Assembly: GCA_024036415.1 (NCBI GenBank)
Contig: JAMWET010000727.1
Location: 1-64,000 of the forward strand
Source of the DNA: Prochilodus magdalenae
Taxonomy: Eukaryota; Chordata; Actinopteri; Characiformes; Prochilodontidae
Direction of reading: 5' to 3'
DNA length: 64,000 nucleotides
Within the stretch, counting starts at the first letter, position 1; every line of letters starts with the position of its first letter. Under the pieces are notes generated by a model. It did not search any database and was not told the origin of the DNA. It was given only the letters and a program-made list of their open reading frames with translations. Made by a program: the position numbers and the translations under genes. Positions 48,966-61,781 of this stretch are shown here, one piece after another.

Positions 48966-51900
48966 CTACTTTCTGAATCGATCCAGTGCAGTCTTCTTCC
49001 CCTTATTCAGCTGTTCCTTGGAACTCTTCTTCTGCTCCTTCTCTTTTACCATTTTCTCCTCCACTGTTTTCCGAATCACATCCTACAGGACGAAGGTAGA
49101 GACCACAAGGCAAGGCAATGGTGTTACATTTATGAAGGTCTTGATTCAATGGCGAGAATAAAGCTTTAATAAGCATGTTGTATTAAAATACCCTCTGATC
49201 TTCATGGGCGACTTTCTTTTTCCTCTTCTCCACAGCACCGGCTGAGCTTCTGCCTCTCTTCTTCATTCTTGGCTTGAATCTTTCCTCTGCTAATGGGTCA
49301 TAACCCTGAAATGCAAAAAAGTAAACATATACAAAAAATAAATACATACATAATCATCAAAGATGCCACTTTTTTTTACTTCCCAGTTAAAAAAAAAAAA
49401 AACCCAAACAAAATTACCTCGCAGATTTTCCAAAAATGCCAATTTAAAAATATAATGCCCAAACTACTAATTCTGCTACCCTAACACAAAAAAGCATAGA
49501 CAACAATTGGCCATTTAAAACAGCTTTTTAAAAAAAATAATAAATTGAAATTCCACAAATGTTTATTAATAAATAGTTAAAGCCCTTCAGAGAGGTTTGA
49601 CAATCATTCAGTCATTCTAGAGAAGCTACTCTTTACAGTGGGGATGATTGGGACCTGCTGAAACCTGATCTCTAAAAGCTTTTTTAAAATAGTCTTAAAA
49701 TAAAAAGAGAAATGTAACAAACTTTAAATTTAGTCTGTATAAAAAAGAAACTGGTACCTAGATACTTGTTTACTTTGGCTCCTTTAATTACATGTATTTA
49801 CATTCTTATGTTGCAGGAAACCCAGTGGCAGTTCATGCTAGATTTCCTACAGTATTGAGTCAGATTTGCTCGTGTTAGTTATTTAGTTTGAGAAACACTT
49901 GTGCTGGTGTACAGCGAGCAGAACATGATATATTAAAACCATGCTTTCGGCCAACAATGCAGTTTTCATTGGCTGACACAAAGCTTGCAAAAATGGCTGC
50001 TGATCAGGCAGTTGTCCACCTGAGCAGGTGCAGTCTCAGTGAGGGACCATAAACACGCACAACCCCTCCTCACATGCAGTAATTAAACACTGCCGTGATA
50101 AAAGCCCAGCAGAGCATCACCATACCCAGCATCTGTCAATGCCTGTAGGTCACAGAAGTCATTTCATGGGAGGAAAAAAAAAGAAAACGAGTAACACGAT
50201 CCCCTTACTGGACACAAAGGCTAAGTGGCCTAAAAATCAAGTTTATATTATTTTATTATATTAAACTATGTCCAACTATGTCAACAACAATCAGCAAAAC
50301 ATTCCAGCACTTTTGTTAAGGCCGAGGTGAAGGGGGAAAGATGCCCAAGCCAGGCGGGGGGGCTCTTGGCAACAGCAAGAGACTGGCAGCTTAAGGTGGA
50401 CCTAGGCAGGCAGCTCAAGTTTCCTACTACCATTGCAGAGACAACACTTGGGCCAGATATGGTACTAATGTCTGAAACAACAAGACCAGTGGTTCTGCTG
50501 GAGTTAACTGTTCCCTGGGAAGACCGGATGGAGGAGGCTTATGAAAGGAAGAGGGCAAAGTATGAGGAACTGGCAAGTGTGTGCCAAAGCAAGGGATGGA
50601 GGACCTGGTGTGATCCCATCGAAGTTGGCTGTAGGGGCTTTGCAGGTCAGTCACTTTGTAGGGTTCTTAGAAGGTTAGGGATAAGAGGTCTGCACACTAG
50701 AAAAGCCATTGGGAAAATCACAGATGCTGCAGAGAGAGCGTCAAGATGGCTGTGGATCAAGAGGGGACACCCGTGGACTTACTAGCCACTTAGACACAAG
50801 CCGGGGCCTGATCACCCCTGGTTGGGTCGCCTGGGCGAGGGTGTATGATGTTGAAAGACCCGAAACACCCAATGACCCCAGGTAACATCACTGATGATGT
50901 GTCTAAGTTGCACCGAGAGGTGTATTGATAAACATGTCCTACTTAAATACAAGTGGGTTTAAGAACTTGGAGTTGGAGCTGGAACAGCAGTCTTGTTTTC
51001 ACCTGAATCCTGAACTTCAGGAGACTGAAGCACAACAGCCACCAGCCTGTTCTCCAGCGCATCATTAAAACGGCCCAGAGGATTACCAGCTCATAACTAC
51101 TAACACTGAAAGATGTCTACAAACTTGCTGCAGCTGCAAAATCATGAGCATCTGCAGAGACCCGACCCACCCCTGACACAGCATATTCACCTCCCTGCTC
51201 TCCCTATACCCACACAGATGACCAGACGGAAAAATAGCTCTTAAAAAAGCTGTCACAGCACCTACGCTCTTTCATAGCAGCAACACCACTGTAAAGGTAC
51301 TGGACCTAACCTACACTACCACATCTACAAATGCTGAGTGCCACGGAAAGCAGCCTAGTCAACAAACCAACCAAATTAGTTGTTAATGAGCCCAAAAGAC
51401 ATTGCAGCATTTGCAATGACTGGCATAGGAGCCCAGTTATGCCGGAAGGACATTGCCTCTATGGATAATGAAGACACAAGTCCCAATAAGTTAGCTAGCT
51501 AGTTGGACAGATGGTTAATGTTATTGTAAAAATTAGCCATGTGATCTACACAGCATTTACACAGGATTCTTAAATCAAACCAAAATGTGGCTTTACCGTA
51601 GCATATTTAATTGAGTAAAACAGTAATGTTACTCTTTACCCTGACATGCACATATATGCACCCACCCCACACACACAAAGTGCAATATTTCTACCACACC
51701 TTCAATAAAACCTGTTCTGTGCATTACTGCTAGTTAGACATTTACAGGGTTGCTTCTAAGAACAATTTATTGTACTTGCACACTGACAACATTTATCTAT
51801 CATATACCTATACCTACAATATACTTGGGATGTTTGATGATTTTGGAAAAATGTAATGTAAATCAATTCTAGTACACTCCAAATATAAAATTATGAACAC

Positions 51901-54900
51901 TAATTTTAGCATAAAAGCATGAAAGGTTCCCCTTGGTCTTTAGCTGATATGGGGCGGGTACTCTATTAGTCCTACAAAACAGACCTACAGGTTTGTGTTG
52001 GTTATTTGTCACATAATAAAACCTGTTCTTGCACTTCAGTTTGCTGCTACACCACTGCTGTCACCTTATAAACTAAGCCGTCGATCCTGCATTACCATCA
52101 GCCATAGTCTGTGTTTTTCTTGTTCTTTCAATCCCTGTGGTTAATAGTTTATACATCCGTTAACTTAACTGCAATTCATCTATAGTATTGCAATTCTTGT
52201 ATAGTACCAAACTCAAAACTCGTAAATGTCCTTCAAAACCAAATTTACTAAAACCTTAGCAGTCTTATCACTGTTAGTTATCTAAAAAGGATATTACAAA
52301 ATCTAGACTGCTGACTGAATGTATAAATTACATTCTGCATGCTAAATAATTCTCACATTAATGTGAGAACTTTACTCGCTTAAAGAGCACACTAACTCAC
52401 TTGTACGGCTAGTATTTTAAACATACCCACTTCCAGAAACTCATTATCGCTTAGTTAACTGGCATCAAACCAGTCCTTCCCAGTTTAAAATGTCATATTC
52501 ATTAAGTGTTTTACAGATCAAGTACAACAAATATTACAGCTCCACTCAGATGATTTAAGATTTAAAGAGACCTACATGACAACAGACTAGTATCCATGTG
52601 TGCTCTCTGCATGATGAACTTACCAAAGCTTCCATTCTCTCCTTATGTTTCTGCTTGAAGGTGACCTGGTCCACTTTACCCAGCAGCCCTGGGTCCAAAC
52701 TGATCAGCTCGGGCTGCACCTTCTCCAGCAGAGCCTTGACCTCCCACTCCTGTTTCTGCTTGGTGCTGCGGTACGGGTTTATATCCAGAGCATCAAAGTT
52801 TGGCTCACCAGCACCTACACAAAAAACATTTAGATGGTGAAAAACACATAATCCAAACACCGCAACAACTTTTCAGTTGCATATAAACTTAATATTGTGA
52901 TATTTAAATGCACCCATTCATTCCATTCGGAAGAGTACACCTGCCCGTTATTTTATCAACTTCTCTCAGCGGATATAATCCACAGTCAGAGGTAAGGAAA
53001 GCAGATACAGCAACGTCACTTTCTGACTAACCAAAAGTTAAATATGCTTTGCACAGTAATACTGATAGTCATTCTGTTATGCGAAGACTTCATTAACCTA
53101 CTAGGAATACATGTACCTTCACAATATTTGTATGTTTTTTTAAGACTTGTTTGTTTCTCTTTTCTAAGGCCAATTCTGATACCTGAACTCAAGATGCTGA
53201 GTGCTGATCGATTTTTTTTTCTTCAATTTAAAACTATACATGTAATGTACTGTCACAAATGAATCATTAATTTCAAAAGCTGATTTAACCATTTAAAACA
53301 TTTTGGTCGTTAAGGAGATTTAAGATGTTTGCCTGAAACCCATTTTGGGGTGAATCACAGGGCTGTTATTTCTAACATGCTACATAGTTTAGAACCTTTT
53401 CTTGGACACACTCCTACACTTCATAGAGAAACACACGGCATATTTTACACTACACCTCTAAAGTTTAACTGAAACAATCATCCATAATTATTACAAGCAG
53501 TAAATTCCGTTAATAAAAAGAGTAAGTGTTTCAGATTTAAAGGTTTGGTCACATCTGGCGGACAATCCTGATCCGTTTAATGATATAGGTGCATCATTGA
53601 CTGGCTGACTGTTTATGGAGGTATGTTAAAGCGTGTGCACTGACCTGGCACGATCATACTGGTGAATCCTTCTGCATGTCCCACACCCAGCACATCCTCA
53701 AAGGGGCAGTACCCAACTCCCCACACAGTCCCTCTTACACGATGCGCCATGTAGGGCTTTGTCAATGGACTGCCTCCCCAAACATCACGGTACACCTGTT
53801 CAGAAAAATGCTCATCATTACAAATGCATTTTAAACAGCCTTCGGACAAAGTATTTCATTAAGCTGTTTTAGTTTTCCAAATTCTGTGCATCCACACTAG
53901 TAGTAATTCTGTGCTGTTATAATCCAGGCAGTGTAATGCACTCAAATTTAACTGTAAAGTAAGATCTTATTTCCAATTAAACAGCAGGTCATTTTATTAT
54001 AGCCAAAATCAGAAGGCATTTATCAAATTCAATTATTCAATCACATCATATATACAGTCAACCAGCTGTGGTTTCAACCACTATTGCATTGTACCTGTAC
54101 TACATCTCCTGTAGCAGCACTGAGCAGTCCTCTCTGGCTGAGAGAGAGACAGGAGGCTCCAGCAGGCAGGAAATAGGAATGAAGCGGTTTAAATGCTCTG
54201 ATGTCATAGACTTTCAGCTTCCTGTCCAGTCCTGATGTCACCATGTACCTGTAACAGACACAGATGAGATTATTTGTCATAATTTCGCTATCCCACACAC
54301 ACACACACACAACACAACAGACTTCACAAAGAAAAACTTTACTAAAGAATATGACATGGAATATGGAATTACCAAATATGGAAAGAGTCATATTTTCGCT
54401 TTACTGAGTACTCACTGCATTACTTTAAACTATCTGTTGTTTATACACTATAGGGCTTTACATTACTGATACCAGAGAACGCTTCTGCAGAAAAAATATC
54501 TAGGCAATCTAGGAAATAGAACTGGTATGCTCATACGGTGGAGCTTTACACAGTGTTAGTAATAAGCACTTTAAAATAATAAATAAATCAGGCATACTGC
54601 TCATATGATATCAGCTACACTTACGTGCCAGTTTTGTCCACAGTGAGGGAGCGGACGCCACCCCGGTGACAAAGCATTTTAACGAGCGGCTCTTTCTGAT
54701 TGGGCGACCACAGACTGACCGTACCAGTGGGGTGGCCAAGATGAATAACTGCATTATAGGGGTTCTGTGTCATCACATCAAGTCGCCCTAACTTTGTGTT
54801 GATGGCTGCAACCTCCTTCCCAACAGACACGTCCAGATACTGGAGGAAACCTGTAGCACTCTGAGAGAGAAAGCACAAATGTCATATAATGATAACACCA

Positions 54901-57900
54901 CCTGCTTACCTGTGAGCAAATGTAGAATTCCATGCTCACAGAAACTTCACTTTTTGTGAGCTTAAATACACTTGAGCTCTGCATGGCAATACTACACGGA
55001 AGTGCATACGTGTAGAGGTGCAGACAGTTAATCAGAATGCAGCTGGTGGGATCCTGACATCTTTGTCCAAAGGCAATGACAACCTACCATAAGTGGATGG
55101 ATCCAGCACCAACCATGCTAATTAGGGCTGCACAATACTCACATCATAGGCATGTAATATTACGGTAGATAAATTAACAGAAACATGTCATGATACAACA
55201 TGCGATTTAAGGCTTTAGGGATACACAGAGTAGTCACAGCGCTCACATGCTTTTGTGTTTGGTGCACTGAAACTGTGTATAGAGAATTAGATTGTGTTAA
55301 AGTGGTTACTCAGTTTTGTATTATTTTTATTTTTACCCACAATCAATTTACAATAAATAGTGTTTTTAAATGATGCTGTTCAAGTCATCCGGTGAAAATT
55401 CCCCAAATATTTTTATATTGCAATATATATTGCAGTGGAAAAAAATTGACATATTCCCCAATATCGTGCAGCCCTAACGATAACAGTATTAAAGTACGAA
55501 CGAGTGTGATTAACATACCGCTGTGGCAAGCAGAAAGTGGTAAGGGAGGAACTGCATGCGCAGAACATCATTGAATTTCTTGATGCAGTGCAGCTCTACT
55601 CCTTTGGAATCATAGATGTACAGCCATTTCTTCTGAGCTACTGCAAACATGGCCTCAGAGTGGAGCCACCTAATGGACATCAGGAAAATGTCAGTAAGCA
55701 CAAACTCCAAACTTATCTTGTATGGGCTTGATAGTCTCTTTAGGCACATTTTCTTTGTACACAAAGTTTACACTTACTTGACATCTTGGACTGTTTCCAT
55801 GACATTTATCTCACACATAAGATTTTTCGTCTGCCAATCTATACAAGATACATGACCTCTTCTTCCTCCTAGTAACAAATGTCTGGACAGAACAGTTAAA
55901 CCTCATTTAGAACGGTTAAAACACATTTAGAACGGTTAAACCTCATTTAGAACGGTTAAAACACATTTAGAACGGTTAAACCTCATTTAGAACGGTTAAA
56001 ACACATTTAGAACGGTTAAACCTCATTTAGAACGGTTAAAACACATTTAGAACAGTTAAACCTCATTTTTTCTGTATACTTTGTATGCAGCCTTCCACTC
56101 TGTTCTTCTAAAGGTACCACAGAGCAGATATTGTTTGGGCAGTGAATCACTACAGTGACACTGGCCTGGTGGTGGTGGTGAGAGGGAATCAGACACAGCA
56201 ACGCCACTAAAGTTTTACACCTCAGTGCCACAGCTACAAGGTGCCCCAATGAGGTATGAGTGTCTAATGGGTGTCCAACAGAGTGAACTCCAGCAGCACT
56301 GCTGTGTCTGATTCACTTACACCTGCACAACACACACTAACACAGCACCATCATCAGGTACACTGTAGCCAATAACTGTAAAAATACAAGTGCACTTATA
56401 CCGTAAAACGGAACAGATAAAATGGAAAATCAGTGTAGATTTTAGGGCTGCCCTCTAGAAGTCGACGAGTCGACAGTGATCTTTTTTCCCCCGTAAAACA
56501 GTTTACCAAAGCTTACCAAAATGCACAAGAACTTTAAGAATGTAAAAAGACATTTTAGTAATGATTAAAAGGGGAATAATAAATATATATGTAAGTTCTA
56601 GCTGGGCTGTGATGCATGCTTGCTAAAATATTAAATCCACGTGACACTGCCGTGCGCTGGCAGTTCACCGCTAAGGAAGCCGTGGAGCTGAGACAGTGCA
56701 CCTAGTTAGTAAATGTAGTTGATAAAATGGACAGTGAGTGCAGATACAAGGAAGTGGTTTTAACACTATGGCTGACAGGTGTATGAAGTAAGGTAAATGG
56801 CTTGTTGGCCCCTAATCTCTTTACAACTAAGGGACAACAAGCATCCCGTCTTTATAGAATTCATCGACAGTTCAAGAATCACATCTGTGAGCACTCACCG
56901 GCCAGTCCTGCTGTAATCTAGTCTGTATGGTCCAAACTGGGTCAAATGCAAGTTAAAGTACTGCCAAGAAAGAAAGAGATGTTAGAATAAAAGCATCCAA
57001 CATAAAGCATCCAAAAAGGAAAACAATCTAAATACTTTATCAACCACAATTACAAAGTACTTTATTCTGACAACAATTACAATTCAATACAAAGTGTCAC
57101 CTTTGATCCAGACGTAATGTCCACAGCCTCTGCTATGTCTTCTTGTGAGATGGTACACGTGTCTTCACCCTCATCTCCCTCCAGAAACCTATTGAGAGAT
57201 ATGAATGTGAGTTTTATGTGCAGAAAAGAGTTCAGACTAAAAGACTTCAGAATGAACTACTTTACCCAGCATCCTCTGTGAGCAGGAGATCACAGCGTGC
57301 AGCCTGTTTCTGAGCAAAGTCAGATGCTTCTTCAGACTTGTTGACAGTGTTTTGTAGTTTTTGTAGAACACCTGCAGGCTATAGGACGACCAAGAACATA
57401 AAGGGAACATTAACCAGATGATAAAACCATGTAATAAAATAATAGGGCTGTCTCGGTCCGTTTTGAAAGATTAAGGCGTTATTGGAATGATCTGGAAACT
57501 TTCCTAAGAGGAAAACAAGGAATTTCAGCCTACAACTAGCATTAAGTATGTTATTTGTCATGTCAAATCCTGAAGCATAGAATTGCATCCCTCAGCCTCA
57601 CTGGTGTGACAGAATTCACCATTCTGTATTTTATGTTTTTTGTTCACTAGTGTTCTCTCACCCAGCACACAACTACACTATATCAACTTTACTTTGTCCT
57701 ACAACAGTCTATTTACACCACTACGTGGAAAAGTACCATAAATGGATATTTACACCATGCAGCAATCGGCACATATTCAGACATTAACAAAGCTGCCACA
57801 GCCCAGCAGCCACTAGTCATTTCTGTAATGCATGTGCTTTGACTGCAGGTAAGCAGGCTACTTTTTGTCAAGACTTGATAAAATTAGCTGTACATAAAAC

Positions 57901-60037
57901 ATGAGGGCACTGTGGTCAAAGTAAAAGTGCAATCAAAGCTGAAAAAAGATTGCCATGTGTTTCTTAGAGAAACTAACAAATATGAAAGGAGCTTAATCAA
58001 GACAGTTCAGTTCCTAGCATACCATACTTTGAGCATGGTAAAAATTAAGGGATTATGGCATGTCAACATTTTATCATGAGGAGATAATCAGTGCTACAAA
58101 AAACAAATACTGACTGAATGTTTCATTACAAAGTGAGCATATTTATTAGGAATGTTCAATTGGACTTAAGATTGTAAAATTTAATTTAAAAAACAATATT
58201 TGTATAATGGCTTTTATTCAGTTATTTCTGAGTATTTTTATATGTGGCACTACAGGCTCAAATTTCGACTGTTCCAAAAAAAAAACAAACATTTTTTTTA
58301 ATCCTATTGAGATCCTGAAAATGTCTTGAATTATCACAATATAGATTTTTTGCCCTATCATGTACCCTTAGTTTACCGCTAAGTAAATCTTAAATTCACA
58401 GTACAGTACTGGATCAGATTTAATATTAATTGATCCTCTTGAATGGACTCTTAGGCAATGAATAGGATAGCTCCTTAAAACTGCAGTATGTTTCTGTAAA
58501 GCATGTCATCACAAAGTCTACCAAAAGTTTAAAGTTCATCTGCAGCCATGTTAAAACAAGCAACACTTGAACAGTAAAATATAACCTGCAACCGTATTAA
58601 ACACTAAAAGGGATATTTAACTTACCAGTCGATATTTCTCGCCTCTCTGAAACTTCTTCAGACGCTCTTCTGGGATGGTGGCCTCACCAGGGAAAGGGTC
58701 AGTTTTCTGAAGAAATTACATCAAACCAATGAGCAAGACTGGTTGTGGGTTTTTGGGCATAGAAAGCACCACCTGTTTCTTGTAGTCACCACAAAAAGAG
58801 CCAAAAATGTAAACAATGCTATTTATCTCTGCAGTAATATATCCAAGTCAGGACATTATTAACTTACTTAAATGTGCAATCTGTAAAATTCATACTCCAA
58901 ACGAAAAGATGCAAACATCACTAGAAAATGTACAATCCTTCCTCCTCCTCTTCTGACAAGTGATTAGAGAGCACCTCTGGGGCAGTGAGATGATTCTTCA
59001 TTCTCGACTGGACTAATCTGACTCAACGATACAGTGATTTACTGGTCACTGAAGTGGGATAACTGACAGAATGGGCCAGGGCTAGTCGGTCACAATGCTA
59101 TCAGAGATATCAGTCGATATCTCTACAACACAATACATACAAGTCTTTCACAAACTATCTAAGCTGTTGTTTCTTCATATTCTGTAGATAATTGTAGGAA
59201 CTTTTGGAGCATTTGAAACAAAAAATCTTAGTTACTGCTCCTTTAAGACTGCTAGTAACAGTATTATCAATCATTGTTGTTACTTTGTGGGAATGTCTAG
59301 ATAAAACCCTACTAAAAAAAGGAAACACAAAAAGACAAACTGGACGTCTCTTGGGTTAACAACAAAACAGACCAAAAAAGCTGCACAGGGCTATAGGTTT
59401 CATGGCTATTAGGGTCCCTCAGTGTCAGAGAGGCTGAACTGTGCTATCCCACAGGCACAGCTCAGTACAGATTAGCCAGTTAAGAAAAACACTTACCCCT
59501 GATATGAACTTCCCATCGACATTTCCTTTCCTCTTCTTTCGCCATCCATCACGTCTCTCATTGGCCTCTGCTTCAGCTGTGTTCTCCTGCTTCGCTCCTT
59601 CGCTGCTCTTCTCTCCATCGTTGTCCTCCTTTTCACTCGTTTCCTTCTTCTGTTCCCAATAACGTTTAGGAGCCTGGGAGTAACACGTGAGACACAACCA
59701 CTTAGAAAACAACTTACACCACAGCAGACCTCCAAAGTCCCCCAGATTATCACTGTCACTAAACTTAAGCTTCTTGTTTGAAGATTCCTGTTCCACCTTA
59801 ACTGGTGAAGCAGTTCTCACACCTCATTTAAGGTGGTACTGGGAAATTCGAAGAAGCTACTGAATAGGAAGCCGACGTCTCATGCGATACACTAACTACG
59901 TCAATCTCAGGGATTAACACGAGAGATAACAGGTATGCGTGTTATTATTACATTCTGTTAAAGCTAAACCGCACACATGCCTTTTTCTTTTTCTCCACGT
60001 GTGTTTTCGTCAACGCTTCTCCGCCGGGCGCCGCCAT
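48966..60037 (-). CDS. wdr46: WD repeat protein 46 (BING4, Utp7 orthologue)
   Basis: Minus-strand exons: 59981-60037, 59497-59673, 58626-58706, 57266-57378, 57101-57188, 56899-56960, 55778-55882, 55519-55669, 54625-54860, 54095-54248, 53645-53795, 52624-52814, 49192-49305, 48966-49082. Phases agree, giving 598 residues (human about 610). The protein is a nucleolar scaffold of the small-subunit processome needed for early 18S rRNA processing. A basic/acidic N-terminus with [10 protein letters not shown] is followed by [82 protein letters not shown] and [10 protein letters not shown], forming the WD propeller (about 172-458). [20 protein letters not shown] and [16 protein letters not shown] mark the BING4CT region. 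The tail has [20 protein letters not shown] and ends ALDRFRK. Every intron is GT-AG except the first, which appears to be GC-AG. The start codon lies in a YY1-type motif. Confidence 0.95.
50316..50890 (+). mobile_element. Retroelement C-terminal fragment with endonuclease-like domain
   Basis: An open frame at 50327-50785 (152 codons) contains [66 protein letters not shown] and ends near [13 protein letters not shown]. This block recurs at the C-terminus of retroelement ORFs in fish and invertebrates. The PD ... ExT arrangement resembles PD-(D/E)XK restriction-like endonucleases of R2/R4-type LINEs; that class assignment is inference. The upstream reverse transcriptase is missing. It lies in wdr46 intron 12, antisense to the gene. 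Confidence 0.7.
50940..51320 (+). mobile_element. LINE relic (L2-like reverse transcriptase C-terminus)
   Basis: The plus strand reads, with frame changes, [19 protein letters not shown] and [11 protein letters not shown]. This matches the pattern at the 3' end of L2/Rex1 reverse transcriptases (AQRI-S--LPSLKDIY ... A--I--DPTHP-H-LF). Strongly decayed, directly after the endonuclease-like fragment. Confidence 0.45.
51321..52623. other. wdr46 intron 12, unique part
   Basis: AT-rich intron sequence between the LINE relics and the next exon. I see no gene or recognised repeat in it. Confidence 0.4.
55123..55476. mobile_element. hAT-like MITE (354 bp)
   Basis: The left end TAGGGCTGCACAATA and right end CAATATCGTGCAGCCCTA are inverted copies. 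This TAGGGCTGCACGATA terminus is common on fish hAT-type non-autonomous elements. No open frame. It lies in wdr46 intron 8, between the exons at 54625-54860 and 55519-55669. Confidence 0.7.
55890..56068. repeat. 20-bp minisatellite with strict 40-bp dimers
   Basis: Nine near-identical units of ATTTAGAACGGTTAAA plus four variable bases, which alternate CCTC and ACAC. The higher-order period is 40 bases. First and last units carry a G instead of GG change (AACAGTT). The array starts 8 bases upstream of the acceptor of the wdr46 exon 55778-55882. Confidence 0.9.
56447..56860. mobile_element. hAT transposon relic
   Basis: Begins TAGGGCTGCCCTCTAGAAGT and contains CGACGAGTCGAC, the terminus of a widespread fish hAT family with TAGGGCTGYCC ends. 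The interior is decayed and the right end was not found. It lies in wdr46 intron 6. A similar TAGGGCTGTCTCG fragment begins at about 57444. Confidence 0.45.
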
Positions 60038-60110
60038 CTTTGTTGTATACTTTTTGTATTTCCGCCAGTTAGCCCCTCCCTTTCCTCAGGGGTGTACCGC
60101 CCACTTTCCG
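60024..60110 (-). promoter_or_regulatory. wdr46: wdr46 start region with YY1-type site
   Basis: CAAAGATGGCGGC (60030-60042 read on the minus strand) is a strong YY1 consensus, and its ATG is the wdr46 start codon. TATA-less housekeeping promoters often place such a site within the first tens of bases of the transcript, so transcription probably starts just upstream. Confidence 0.5.
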
Positions 60111-60477
60111 TTTAAGACGACATGACATTCATTTAAGATGAAACACGGCATATTTTATAAGCTAATAAAACCTTCTTCTTTTTTTTACTGTAATATGAAC
60201 TAAACAAGTCAGAAACATTAGGGCCACCTCTCAGTACACTTTTTTGGTCCCTGAAATACCAAATAATTCTGTATGAGATCCAGCTTGAAACTGCATCTGA
60301 AGGATCTGAAGATTTACCTTTAACTTTATTAACCTTTGCCTTTTTATTACTGCTAGTTCAGTGCGTAGTTTAATCTTCATAATAACGGCACTCTAGTTAT
60401 GTTCTAAATGCAAGTTATATTCATATCTGCTGTATACGTTCAATATGTTTGCCCCTCATGCAGCAGTCCAGTATTAG

Positions 60478-60840
60478 AGTCGCTAGATGGCGCTAAAACA
60501 CCGAGTTATTCTGTATGTGAGTCTCCATCCGTCTCAGCCAAAATTTTGCGAAATGTTGCTGTGGATAATTTAATATAGTTTATTTTTATTTGCTTAATAT
60601 CCATAACCACCAGTGCATATACAAGTGTCTTACTGGTTTATATATGATATGTCGTTGATGGTAAATCAAATGATCTGGAGGAAAAATCATTTTCTATGGC
60701 GACTATTTTGCCTTTCATGTAGATCACTAGCCACCATACACATATATAAACAGATATAAGGCACTTATTACCATACGCTTTTTGGTCGCTAGATGGCGCC
60801 GAAACACAGAGTAATTTTGTATGACATTCTCCATAAAACA
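60478..60840. repeat. Duplicated segment carrying CGCTAGATGGCGC
   Basis: About 35 bases around GTCGCTAGATGGCGC at 60479 recur at 60785 with few differences; each continues as AAACAC-GAGT-ATT-TGTATG. The copies are in the same orientation, about 307 bases apart. Confidence 0.7.
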
Positions 60841-61091
60841 CAAAAACGATTTATCGTGGTTGTTTGTTGCAGCTTGTCTAAACATCTAAAGAACCATCTG
60901 CATGTCTAACTGCTTATTTGCTTGGCGAAACTGTTTTCAGATTAATAGAGAAGGTGTTTTATACAGGTATATATTTAGAACCTTCTTGAAAATGGTCCTA
61001 TATAACGGTCTGCTAACCTTATAACTTATAACAATGTCAAGTTTGTACTAATAGAAGAAACTTTTTTGGTGCTATATAAAACCGAAAGGGA

Positions 61092-61092
<1 letters not shown>

Positions 61093-61186
<94 letters not shown>
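61093..61186. repeat. (TG)n(TA)n microsatellite
   Basis: A short GT run followed by about 42 TA units. Reading frames across it are artefacts. Confidence 0.95.
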
Positions 61187-61187
<1 letters not shown>

Positions 61188-61781
61188 GCACAGAACAATT
61201 TAAGCATGCAAACTGGTCTATACAGAACCACTGTCTTTACTTAAGAACTCTTGAAGAACTTGGAAAGTGTTCCACTTGCAACCACAGGTTTAAAAATGAT
61301 AGACTTTTATCATAAAGTTTTTTTTACAAAGTTTGGTTTTATGTAATATTATGGAGTCTTTAACTCTCTTAAAATCATACATTATTTCATGTATAAACAG
61401 TAATTTAGGTGACTGATTTAAAATGAAGTATGAATTTTATATGATATATGTTATTATTAAGGGGAATCCTGCACAAAGTTTCATGAGTACCTGCACCAGC
61501 CTGTTCCTGCTCTTAAGGGCTTGGTCAGCAGGTATGTTGGGAGTGGGTGTGGGGGTTCACAAGACTAGAGTTTGGACCGTTTGGTGATAAGGGAGTAAGT
61601 GAGGCCGCTGTGTGAAGTGGTGAAAAAAAAACTACATGTTTGTGTAGGTGCACCTTTCATTTATTTGTGGTATTTTTTATGAAAAAAAGAGAAAGAAAAC
61701 CATATCACAGTTCTGTACTTACACATACAATTTTTTTTGTTTGTTTTTTAAAATAAGGTTAGCTGTAAGAGAAACTTACAG

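Noticed and set aside
55890..56068. CRISPR-like regular array
   Set aside because: Units are contiguous 20-bp repeats without unique spacers, inside an intron of a vertebrate gene; it is a minisatellite.
59425..59820. 131-codon minus-strand frame with a start at 59820 as an alternative wdr46 first exon
   Set aside because: It reads through the acceptor at 59674 and contains intron sequence with a LINE-like cysteine stretch; the spliced model from 60037 fits the family N-terminus better.
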